Assembly (NCBI GenBank): GCA_001604435.1
Contig: LVBO01000471.1
Span: forward strand, 1 to 5,734
Reading direction: 5' to 3'
DNA length: 5,734 nucleotides
DNA from: Synergistales bacterium Syner_01
Lineage (GTDB): Bacteria; Synergistota; Synergistia; Synergistales; Aminobacteriaceae
Position numbers and translations under genes: made by a program. The notes beneath the pieces were generated by a model that saw only the letters and a program-made list of their open reading frames with translations, had not been told where the DNA came from and did no database searches. Below are positions 1 to 5,666 of this stretch, piece by piece. The first letter of the stretch is position 1. Each line of letters opens with the position of its first letter.

Positions 1-945
1 CTCAGCCTGAGAGAGATAGAATATGTGCTGGCCGTGGCTGCCGAAGAGAATATCACAAAGGCGGCTCAGCATTTGTATATCGCTCAGCCGTCGCTGAGTC
101 AATCCCTCAAAAAGATAGAAAAGGAGTATGGAGTTCCGATTTTCATCCGCGTGCAAAACCGTCTGAAGCTGACTCAGGAGGGAGAACTCTTCGTCGAAGC
201 GGGAAACCAAGTTACAAAAATTCTCAGAGACTTGAAAAACAGCGTTAAGGAGATAAACGACCTGAAAGGAGGTCGCCTTATTCTTGGCATGCCCTATCAC
301 CTCGGCGCGTTCGTCGTGCCGAACGTATTGTTGCGCTTCAAACAAGAATTCCCTGACATCGATATACAGCTCCATGAGACAACCTCTACGGAACTGGAAC
401 GAATGGTATTCAACGGAAGCATCGACCTCGCCATCATGCCTCTGCCGCTGAAGAACAAGTCCATCAGCTACCAGCCATTCCTGAAAAGCCGCATGGTGCT
501 CGTCGTCGTCAAAAGCGACCCTTTGAACAATTTTTCCTACGAGAAAGGCTTCGGGGAGAAATATCCCTACCTCGACTTGCGCAACGCGACCTCCACCCCG
601 TTCATCATCGGCAACAGAGGCCAGAGGATCAGGGCCATCAACGAACTGATTTTTCAAAAGGCGCAGATTTCCCCGCCGATCATTCTCTACTCCCGAAATG
701 TCGAAACGATCATTCACATGGCCAGCATCGGAATCGGCGCCGCCCTTGTTCCGGAACAGTATCTATCGTCCATCCCCCCAGATCCCGGACTCGCGAACTG
801 CTATTACCTAGAACCGGAACAGGATCACGAATGGACCATCGTCGCGGCGTTTCTCGGCGCACACCAACTTCCTGCGGCGTCGAGAAAGTTCCTTGAGATT
901 CTTCATACAACCTATTCAACGGAAGGAACGCATCCTTCTTGTTAA
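1..945 (+). CDS. LysR-family transcriptional regulator, 5' end cut by window edge
   Basis: This is a DNA-binding regulator of the LysR (LTTR) family. The reading frame is open from base 1 and the leading residues (LSLREIEYVLAVAAEEN) match the family's usual N-terminus, so only a few residues including the start codon lie outside. The GTG at 25 is in frame but would delete the first helix of the DNA-binding domain, so it is not the start. Counting from base 1, the winged helix-turn-helix occupies about residues 3-62, with the family pattern ITKAAQHLYIAQPSLSQSLKKIE at 18-40 (split here: ITKAAQHLYIAQ, then PSLSQSLKKIE) and the wing FIRVQNRLKLTQEGELF. A linker helix follows. The periplasmic-binding-protein-like effector domain starts near residue 88 (GGRLILGMPYHLGAF). 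The 314 visible residues fit a nearly full-length LTTR. It faces the transporter genes tail to tail, so control of that operon is plausible but inferred, and its ligand cannot be read from sequence. Confidence 0.93.
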   Translation, partial: LSLREIEYVLAVAAEENITKAAQHLYIAQPSLSQSLKKIEKEYGVPIFIRVQNRLKLTQEGELFVEAGNQVTKILRDLKNSVKEINDLKGGRLILGMPYHLGAFVVPNVLLRFKQEFPDIDIQLHETTSTELERMVFNGSIDLAIMPLPLKNKSISYQPFLKSRMVLVVVKSDPLNNFSYEKGFGEKYPYLDLRNATSTPFIIGNRGQRIRAINELIFQKAQISPPIILYSRNVETIIHMASIGIGAALVPEQYLSSIPPDPGLANCYYLEPEQDHEWTIVAAFLGAHQLPAASRKFLEILHTTYSTEGTHPSC

Positions 946-1018
946 AACGGAGCTTTCGACACCGTAAAACATATATCTCATTCCCGCTTCTCCTTCTGCG
1001 CGGCTGGGAAGAAGACAG

Positions 1019-1058
1019 CCCCCGCCCGCCGCACGCACCGAAACACGGCGGGCGGGGG
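1019..1058. terminator. Perfect 13-bp GC hairpin between convergent genes, likely transcription barrier
   Basis: The arms at 1019-1031 and 1046-1058 (cccccgcccgccg / cggcgggcggggg) are perfectly complementary, with a 14-nt loop. The hairpin lies three bases beyond the tctA stop codon and about 70 bases beyond the LysR stop, where convergent genes need termination. Neither side has a good T-run. On the - strand it is followed by a pyrimidine-rich stretch (ctgtcttcttccc). It may therefore work as a weak bidirectional terminator or as a 3'-end block that protects the tctBA message from exonucleases. Confidence 0.6.
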
Positions 1059-1061
1059 AGA

Positions 1062-2579
1062 TCATGCGGAAGCGAAGCGCTTCCGCAAACGCTGCACCAA
1101 CGGCCAAAGAAGAAACACGGCCGACAGAACCGTCAGTATGAGACTTATCGGCCGAACGAGAAACACGACGGGAGATCCTCCGGAGTAGACCATACTCGAT
1201 ATCCAGTTCGTTTCCATCATCGAGCCTAAAATCGTCGACAAGATAAGAGGAGCCTGCGGCAAGCCGAATTTCCAAAAAAAGTAGGCGATAAGACCAAAAG
1301 CCACCGCCACCCCCATATGGAAAGGGTTGTTCATGTACGCGAAAGATCCGGTCATACAAAGCACTAAAACCGCCGCGGCCAAAACCGACTGATTCAGTTT
1401 GAGCACCTTCGACGCAAGGTATCGACAGAATAAAAGCGACATCGGCAACATTGCCAGGTTCGCCAGAATAAACCCTATGAGGATCATATAGGCCATATCC
1501 GGAGAGTCGTTGAAGAACGCAGGTCCCACACGAAGCCCGTGGATGGTCAGCGCCCCTAAGAACAAAGCCGAGGTTCCGTTCCCCGGTATGCCTAAGGAAA
1601 GCAGGGGAACCATGGAACTCGCTACGACGGCGTTGTTCGCGGATTCCGGCGCGGCGATTCCTTCCGGAACTCCCGTCCCGAAAGGAAGATCGGGCTTCGC
1701 TTTTTTCGCCTGATCATACGCCAAAAAAATCGCCATCGTCATACCTGCCCCTGGTATCACCCCAAGCATGTTTCCTATGGCGCTCGAGCGTATCCAAGTC
1801 GGCAGGAGCCTCTTCACCATGTTGCGGTCGGGGAGGGAAACCTTGTCGTCTTCGGCGGAACAGCATATATTCGACGATAGAGCGGAGAGCGAGTTCTCTT
1901 TTCCCTTCCGGAGGCAGTCGCACATCCTGAGAATGGAAAAGACACCGAAGAGGCCGATCATTCTAGGAATGAGGGGGATGCCGTCCATCAATGACGCCGA
2001 ACCGAAAATATAACGATCTATCCCGGTCGTCGGGCTCATACCGATACATGACAGCCAGAGGCCGAAGGCCATAGAGAGGAAGTTCTTGGCGATGCCCTTT
2101 CCCGCCATGCCGATGACGGTGCTCATACCGAGAACGGCGAGCATGAAATACTCCGGAGGACCGAACCGAAGGGCGAAGGAAGCGAGGACAGGGGCGAACA
2201 AAAGCAGAACCAAAGCGCTGCTGAGACCTCCGAAAAATGAAGATGTCATACAAATACTCAACGCGCGACAACCATACCCCTTCAGAGTCATAGGATAGCC
2301 GTCCCATGCCGTCACCATCGAGGACGCCGTCCCCGGAATTTCGAGAAGAACGGCCGGGATGGAGCCGCCGCACGCCGAGGCACAATAAATACCCACCAGC
2401 AAGCACAAGGCGACATGGGGATCCATACCGAAGGTCACGGGGATGAGAACGGCGATGGCGATACTGTCGTTCAATCCGGGAAGCGCGCCTACGATCAACC
2501 CCAACAGCGTTCCCCCGAGAAGCGCCAGCAAAACCATAGGATCTAGAAATTGTTCAAGACCAAGCAACACATTCGACAT
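1062..2579 (-). CDS. tctA: Tripartite tricarboxylate transporter permease, TctA family (large membrane subunit)
   Basis: This is the large channel-forming inner-membrane subunit of a TTT secondary transporter, which uses an ion gradient to import a carboxylate delivered by TctC. At 505 residues it has the usual family length. Visible family motifs are the N-terminal GALPGLN (31-37), CGGSIPAVLLEIPGT (70-84) followed by DGYPM (93-97), the second-half GVIPGAG (273-279), PEGIAAPESANNAV (305-318) and LGIPGNGTSALFLGAL (329-344). Many hydrophobic segments are spread throughout, with a charged cytoplasmic stretch near 222-262. The glycine/proline motifs occur in two halves, as expected for this internally duplicated fold. 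The start is the ATG at 2579; an in-frame TTG at 2585 is possible. The upstream ribosome site is weak (gagaaagaga, 11 bases away), so translation may be coupled to tctB, which ends 24 bases upstream. Substrate is not predictable. There are twelve cysteines, which is many for a permease. Confidence 0.95.
   Translation of the reverse strand: MSNVLLGLEQFLDPMVLLALLGGTLLGLIVGALPGLNDSIAIAVLIPVTFGMDPHVALCLLVGIYCASACGGSIPAVLLEIPGTASSMVTAWDGYPMTLKGYGCRALSICMTSSFFGGLSSALVLLLFAPVLASFALRFGPPEYFMLAVLGMSTVIGMAGKGIAKNFLSMAFGLWLSCIGMSPTTGIDRYIFGSASLMDGIPLIPRMIGLFGVFSILRMCDCLRKGKENSLSALSSNICCSAEDDKVSLPDRNMVKRLLPTWIRSSAIGNMLGVIPGAGMTMAIFLAYDQAKKAKPDLPFGTGVPEGIAAPESANNAVVASSMVPLLSLGIPGNGTSALFLGALTIHGLRVGPAFFNDSPDMAYMILIGFILANLAMLPMSLLFCRYLASKVLKLNQSVLAAAVLVLCMTGSFAYMNNPFHMGVAVAFGLIAYFFWKFGLPQAPLILSTILGSMMETNWISSMVYSGGSPVVFLVRPISLILTVLSAVFLLWPLVQRLRKRFASA
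1066..1086. repeat. 9-bp hairpin overlapping the end of tctA coding sequence
   Basis: Arms 1066-1074 and 1078-1086 (gcggaagcg / cgcttccgc) are perfect inverted repeats with a 3-nt spacer, ending at the penultimate tctA codon. With the 13-bp hairpin just downstream it makes a tandem pair of stems flanking the stop codon of the tctBA message. It may simply reflect the Arg/Lys/Ala codons used here, so function is uncertain. Confidence 0.4.
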
Positions 2580-2603
2580 AATCAAACCGCTCTCTTTCTC
2601 TTG

Positions 2604-3038
2604 TCATTCGGCAAAGAACGCCGGAAGAGGGACAGCCAAAAATACGCTGAACACAAAGTATGCCACACATGATATAAGCGCCGCCAGAGGGACGGCAACT
2701 TTAATGTTTTTATACCCAAGAGAATACATAGCATAAAAGGCAAGGAGTGTAGTATCGGCGATATAGCCTATCTTTTTAAACAAAAAAATATAACACGACA
2801 ACACTCCCAAGAATTCAATCACTTTGAGGATGTTGCTTCCTTTAAATTTATCCGCGTGCTCTTTTTCCACGAGGTCGAAGAAGAGTTGAAATACACCGAC
2901 AATCAAAGTAAAAACGCCTATCATGTACGGAAATGTCCCTTCCGCCTTTCCCATGGGAAAAGTGCTGGCGATCACATAAATACTGAAACATATGAAAAAA
3001 ACGGGCATCGACAGATTGATTGCTTTACTCCAATTCAT
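2604..3038 (-). CDS. tctB: Tripartite tricarboxylate transporter small membrane subunit, TctB family
   Basis: This is the poorly conserved small membrane subunit that partners TctA in TTT carriers. The 144-residue product has the family's size and layout: a short cytoplasmic N-terminus, a membrane segment at about 10-26, a second at about 36-55, a charged loop (DLVEKEHADKFKGSN, 55-69), further membrane segments at about 74-88 and 92-107, and a last one at about 112-136, ending in the typical VFLAVPLPAFF. Assignment rests on this architecture plus its place between tctC and tctA, since TctB sequences diverge strongly. The ATG at 3038 is chosen because the product then begins MNWSKAINLS directly before the first membrane helix, with gggag 11 bases upstream. 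A longer frame reaching 3098 would add an unlikely charged leader and overlap the candidate promoter. It ends 24 bases before tctA. The gene is clearly AT-richer than tctA: by hand count 22 of 60 bases are G or C at 2701-2760, against 36 of 60 at 2161-2220. Confidence 0.9.
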   Translation of the reverse strand: MNWSKAINLSMPVFFICFSIYVIASTFPMGKAEGTFPYMIGVFTLIVGVFQLFFDLVEKEHADKFKGSNILKVIEFLGVLSCYIFLFKKIGYIADTTLLAFYAMYSLGYKNIKVAVPLAALISCVAYFVFSVFLAVPLPAFFAE

Positions 3039-3100
3039 ACGAATCACCACTCCCGCTATTAAAATCAACCGACGGTCATGCGACGTCAACAAGGGCAAGC

Positions 3101-3129
3101 ATTGTAAACAAATTCACAACCAATGGAAA
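3101..3129 (-). promoter_or_regulatory. Candidate internal promoter for tctBA
   Basis: On the - strand, TTTCCA (3124-3129, 4 of 6 matches to the -35 consensus) and TACAAT (3101-3106, 5 of 6 matches to the -10 consensus) are 17 bases apart. Transcription would begin near 3094 and leave a leader of about 55 bases before tctB. The -35 box overlaps the T-run of the terminator just upstream, an arrangement that lets one unit end and the next begin. The support is consensus matching only. Confidence 0.4.
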
Positions 3130-3168
3130 AAGGGGGGAAACAGTGCGCGACTTATCGCACCGCCCCCC
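3127..3168 (-). terminator. Intrinsic terminator (or attenuator) between tctC and tctB
   Basis: Read on the - strand, six G (3163-3168) pair with six C (3132-3137), followed at once by five T (3127-3131). Inside, a 5-bp stem gtgcg/cgcac (3156-3160 with 3143-3147) closes an 8-nt loop, separated from the outer stem by an asymmetric 2/5 internal loop. The order GC stem then T-run is correct for termination of leftward transcription only; the + strand lacks a T-run. It lies about 110 bases after the tctC stop, inside what would otherwise be one operon, so it probably cuts expression of tctBA relative to tctC. Confidence 0.62.
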
Positions 3169-3233
3169 TCGCATCGAGATCAAGAGACTTAGTTTCGCCG
3201 TTGGAGAGGAAAACTCATGCGAAACAATGCGAA

Positions 3234-3267
3234 TTCTCGGAGCGAAGGTTCGCCCTCGCTCCGAGAA
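3234..3267 (-). promoter_or_regulatory. Stem-loop directly after tctC, probable mRNA 3'-end stabiliser
   Basis: Arms 3234-3245 and 3256-3267 (ttctcggagcga / tcgctccgagaa) form a perfect 12-bp stem. On the transcribed strand it extends by one G-U and two G-C pairs to a 4-nt cgaa loop. It starts ten bases after the tctC stop codon and has no T-run, so it looks less like a terminator than a block to 3' exonucleases. Such elements are known in operons where a binding protein must outnumber its membrane partners, as with the REP sequences after E. coli malE. Confidence 0.6.
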
Positions 3268-3277
3268 AGACAACCTC

Positions 3278-4255
3278 TTACTGGTTCTGCAACATGGGCT
3301 TCAGAGACTCGATAGCCTTGGCGGTGAAATCGATGTACTCTTGATACTCTTCCGGCGTTTGCAATCCGGGCACCATATTGGCTTTCGTCATCGCATCCAC
3401 GAACTGCTGAGAAACGACTATCTTCGAAAACTCTTCGACGAGATACCTGTATATTTCCTCGGGAACGTCTTTATGGCACGCAAGCCCCCTGTTGGCGCCG
3501 TCGATCCAACCGTCGTACCCTTGTTCTTTGAACGTCGGGACCTCGGGAATACTCGCGTCTCTTTTCGCGGCCATGACCCCGAGTCCCCTCGCCTTCCGGT
3601 CGAGAAGAATGCCGCTGACTTCGGACACGGTCATGAACGAAGCGTCGCAATGCCCTCCCATCAACTGCGCGAGCTGCATGGCGGCGCTGTCGTTATGGAT
3701 GTACTCGAATCGAAGCCCCATCAACCGGGCCATATTCATCGCTCGAAGGTGATGTCCGGAAGAGTGTCCCGGCGTGGCGACCTTCACGACATCCGTCCTC
3801 GCCGCTTCAAGAAGCTCATCCAACGATTTATACGGAGAATCCCAAGGCACGGCGACGATTTCCGCATCGGGGTTGCACCCGATTATAGGCTTAAAATCAC
3901 GATAAGAATAAGAAACATTCTTGAGCAATGAGTTGTTTATGCAAGAACTCGTGTACAGCATGACCGTATAGCCGTCCGGCTTCGCCGTTTTCGCCACGTA
4001 GGTCTGGCCGATGACGGCGCCGCCGCCGCTCATGTTTTCGACGATAAGAGAACGTCCGTCGAAATAATCCTTCCCGGCGGCGCTCGCGAGAATCCGAGCC
4101 ATAGTATCCGTGCCGCCGCCCGCAGCAAACGGAACAATAATCTTAATGTTTTTCTTCGGAAAATCGGCGGGCTTGGCCGAAGCGATCTCCGAGCCGACGG
4201 TGAAGGAAAAAACAGCTCCCAGAAGCAACACAAAGGCAAAAATCATCTTTTTCAC
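3278..4255 (-). CDS. tctC: Tripartite tricarboxylate transporter substrate-binding protein, TctC/Bug family
   Basis: This is the periplasmic solute-binding protein of the TTT system. It captures the substrate and hands it to TctAB. The 325-residue precursor starts with a classical signal peptide: KK at 2-3, a hydrophobic core at about 5-20, and a probable signal peptidase I site after ASA (27/28). The mature part shows the family pattern: KIIVPFAAGGGTD (38-50), ENMSGGGAVIG (73-83), AKPDGYTV (91-98), a glycine/serine binding loop TPGHSSG (161-167), and the C-lobe EVPTFKEQGYDG (238-249). The start is the GTG at 4255, because gggagg lies 8 bases upstream and the signal peptide then begins properly. 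An in-frame extension to 4315 would add an unsuitable leader before it. It lies 60 bases after the lyase gene, a spacing compatible with co-transcription. Family members bind citrate, other dicarboxylates, acidic amino acids or nicotinate-like compounds, so the ligand stays open. The mature protein has four cysteines (105, 127, 203, 260), notable for an exported binding protein. Confidence 0.95.
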   Translation of the reverse strand: MKKMIFAFVLLLGAVFSFTVGSEIASAKPADFPKKNIKIIVPFAAGGGTDTMARILASAAGKDYFDGRSLIVENMSGGGAVIGQTYVAKTAKPDGYTVMLYTSSCINNSLLKNVSYSYRDFKPIIGCNPDAEIVAVPWDSPYKSLDELLEAARTDVVKVATPGHSSGHHLRAMNMARLMGLRFEYIHNDSAAMQLAQLMGGHCDASFMTVSEVSGILLDRKARGLGVMAAKRDASIPEVPTFKEQGYDGWIDGANRGLACHKDVPEEIYRYLVEEFSKIVVSQQFVDAMTKANMVPGLQTPEEYQEYIDFTAKAIESLKPMLQNQ

Positions 4256-4263
4256 AATACGAA

Positions 4264-4269
4264 CCTCCC
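4264..4269 (-). promoter_or_regulatory. Strong ribosome binding site fixing the GTG start of tctC
   Basis: On the - strand gggagg sits 8 bases before the GTG at 4255. This is the best Shine-Dalgarno match in the operon, and it selects this GTG over the in-frame ATG at 4246 and the upstream frame reaching 4315. Strong initiation suits a binding protein needed in excess. Confidence 0.8.
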
Positions 4270-4315
4270 ATCTTGTTTTTGCTCCATCTCGATGTCCGGC
4301 TACAAACAGCCGCAC

Positions 4316-5497
4316 TTAAAAACCGAACGATTTATACTGGACCAGAATTTGATGCAGAGCTTTTTCCAACGTTCTTCTCGGGCATCCGACGTTCAACCGG
4401 ACATACCCGCTCCCCTCGTCCCCGAAAGCGGTACCAAGACTTACGCCCACAAGAGATTTGTCGATGAAGAACTCCGCCAAGGCTTCATCCGACAAATTCA
4501 GCGCCTTGCAGTTCAGCCATGCCAAGTACGTGGCTTCCTGTTTGCCGATCTTTATCTTGGGCATCCGCTCTTCGAGAAAAGCGGCGAGAAAAGCGATATT
4601 CTTTTCAAGGTAGGCGACGAGCTGCTCCAGGTAATCGTCGCACTCGGTGTAGGCCGCTATGTAGGCGGGAACGGCAAAAACGTTTTGCTGTATCCCTTTG
4701 TTCTTTTTAAATTGATTTTCGAGTTTTTTTCGTATCTCGGGATTGGGCGCCACTATGCCGGAGGCGCGCAACCCTGCGATGTTGAACGTTTTCGACGGAG
4801 CGAAACATGAAACCGAGTTCCACGCATACCGTTCATCGATGGACGCCAATGGAACATGCCTGTTTCCGAAAAGAAGAAGATCTGAATGAATCTCGTCGCT
4901 GACGATAATCACTCCGTACTTCAAACAGATCTCGGCGATACGAACGAGATCCTGACGACTCCATACCTTGCCCACCGGATTATGAGGACTGCATAAGAAT
5001 AAGAGCTTCGCTTCGGCTCTCGACGCTCGCCTTTCCAGATCCTCGAAATCGATGGAGTATACACCGTTTTCACAGAGAAGAGCGTTGTTGCTGATGACTC
5101 GCCCGTTATCCTTCACAGGATGGATCATCTGATGGTAGACGGGTTCCTGGATGATAACCTCGTCCCCCTCTTCGGTAAATGCCTGAATCATGGTGTTGAA
5201 AACCGGCACGATTCCTGTGGTAAACACAACCCAATCAGATCGGATCTCCCACCCATGACGTTTTTTCAACCAACTTGCCGTAACATCGTAAAACTCCGGC
5301 GGAACATAAGGATATCCGTAAATTTCATGTTCGGCGCGCTTCTTCACCGCCTCCACGACCTGAATCGGACAACGAAAATCCATATCGGCCACCCACATCG
5401 GCAAGGCATCCCCGTTTCCGATGCGCGCCGCCACGTTGTCCCACTTGGAACTCTGCGTATTTTTTCTCTCGATTATCTCATCAAAATCATAGATCAA
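4316..5497 (-). CDS. MalY/PatB-family PLP-dependent aminotransferase / cystathionine beta-lyase-like C-S lyase
   Basis: This is a cytoplasmic fold-type I PLP enzyme of the MalY/PatB group, whose studied members cleave the C-S bond of cystathionine, cysteine or cysteine conjugates to give pyruvate, ammonia and a thiol. Signatures in order are the N-terminal YDFDEII then KWD, LPMWVADMDF (32-41), a cofactor-region TGIVP (94-98), the PLP-stacking Tyr121 (EPVYH), CSPHNPVGKVW with Asn173, VSDEIH with Asp201 contacting the pyridine nitrogen, APSKTFN with Schiff-base Lys236, and YVRLN with the carboxylate-binding Arg367. No key residue is missing. At 393 residues it has the expected size. The start is the TTG at 5497, giving MIYDFDEII, with ggagg 10 bases upstream; no ATG lies near, and the frame to 5545 would also need a TTG and adds a leader unlike the family. 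It is the first gene of the leftward block with tctC. E. coli MalY also antagonises the activator MalT, but nothing here shows such a role. Simple aminotransferase activity is the main alternative. Confidence 0.93.
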   Translation of the reverse strand: MIYDFDEIIERKNTQSSKWDNVAARIGNGDALPMWVADMDFRCPIQVVEAVKKRAEHEIYGYPYVPPEFYDVTASWLKKRHGWEIRSDWVVFTTGIVPVFNTMIQAFTEEGDEVIIQEPVYHQMIHPVKDNGRVISNNALLCENGVYSIDFEDLERRASRAEAKLLFLCSPHNPVGKVWSRQDLVRIAEICLKYGVIIVSDEIHSDLLLFGNRHVPLASIDERYAWNSVSCFAPSKTFNIAGLRASGIVAPNPEIRKKLENQFKKNKGIQQNVFAVPAYIAAYTECDDYLEQLVAYLEKNIAFLAAFLEERMPKIKIGKQEATYLAWLNCKALNLSDEALAEFFIDKSLVGVSLGTAFGDEGSGYVRLNVGCPRRTLEKALHQILVQYKSFGF

Positions 5498-5507
5498 AAC
5501 AGACCAG

Positions 5508-5512
5508 CCTCC
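5508..5512 (-). promoter_or_regulatory. Ribosome binding site supporting a TTG start for the C-S lyase
   Basis: On the - strand ggagg lies 10 bases before the TTG at 5497. With no ATG or GTG nearby in frame and with the family's N-terminal YDFD pattern starting at once, this site decides the unusual TTG start. Confidence 0.75.
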
Positions 5513-5613
5513 GACACGACAAATAATAAACACGCTTCGGACCAATCCACGCCAAGGGCGAAAGATTGCCGAATTCTCACTTGATTCTTCCGAGCATAAT
5601 TAAAACCAGAAAA

Positions 5614-5637
5614 ACATAAAAATCCTGAATTTTATGT
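5614..5637. promoter_or_regulatory. AT-rich 8-bp dyad, possible operator upstream of the operon
   Basis: The arms acataaaa (5614-5621) and ttttatgt (5630-5637) are perfect inverted repeats around an 8-base spacer. If the candidate promoter just upstream is real, the dyad covers the transcription start, where a bound protein would repress. Its even symmetry does not fit the odd-length T-N11-A core usual for LysR proteins. On the - strand the second arm runs into a short T-rich stretch, so a weak terminator of a gene beyond the right edge is an alternative, though a stem with one G-C pair would be feeble. Confidence 0.4.
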
Positions 5638-5666
5638 ATTAATCATTAAAAACGGAATATACTCAA
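5638..5666 (-). promoter_or_regulatory. Candidate promoter of the lyase-tct operon
   Basis: On the - strand TTGAGT (5661-5666, 4 of 6 to -35) and ATTAAT (5638-5643, 4 of 6 to -10) are 17 bases apart in an AT-rich stretch; TTAATA one base further is an equal alternative for the -10. The start would be near 5631, giving a leader of about 130 bases. A rival is TATTAT at 5523-5528 (5 of 6 to -10), which has no recognisable -35 box but would put the start close to the ribosome site. Confidence 0.3.

Noticed and set aside
916..1359. 147-codon - strand frame overlapping the end of tctA and the convergent gap
   Set aside because: It is out of frame with the conserved tctA product, has low-complexity Arg/Gly/Ser content, and crosses the 13-bp hairpin.
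3042..3070. TTGACG (3086-3081) as a -35 box with a TTTAAT-like -10 close to tctB
   Set aside because: The best -10 match lies about 20 bases from the -35, too far, and transcription would start almost on the ribosome site. The TTTCCA/TACAAT pair has better spacing.
3020..3931. 303-codon open frame on the + strand opposite tctC and the tctC-tctB gap
   Set aside because: It is antisense to a clear tctC gene. The translation is Arg/His-rich with no domain or membrane pattern and no ribosome site, so it is a frame shadow. It also runs through the terminator and hairpin.
4297..4312. 5-bp hairpin cggct/agccg between the lyase gene and tctC
   Set aside because: It is a short stem with no T-run, likely to occur by chance, and not enough to call a terminator or attenuator.
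4292..4810. 172-codon + strand frame opposite the end of the lyase gene
   Set aside because: It is antisense to the well-supported PLP enzyme and has no recognisable domain or start signal.
5498..5613. Possible riboswitch or T-box leader for a sulfur amino acid enzyme
   Set aside because: I looked for a T-box specifier/antiterminator pattern and SAM-type helices in the leader and saw neither, and no terminator precedes the start codon.
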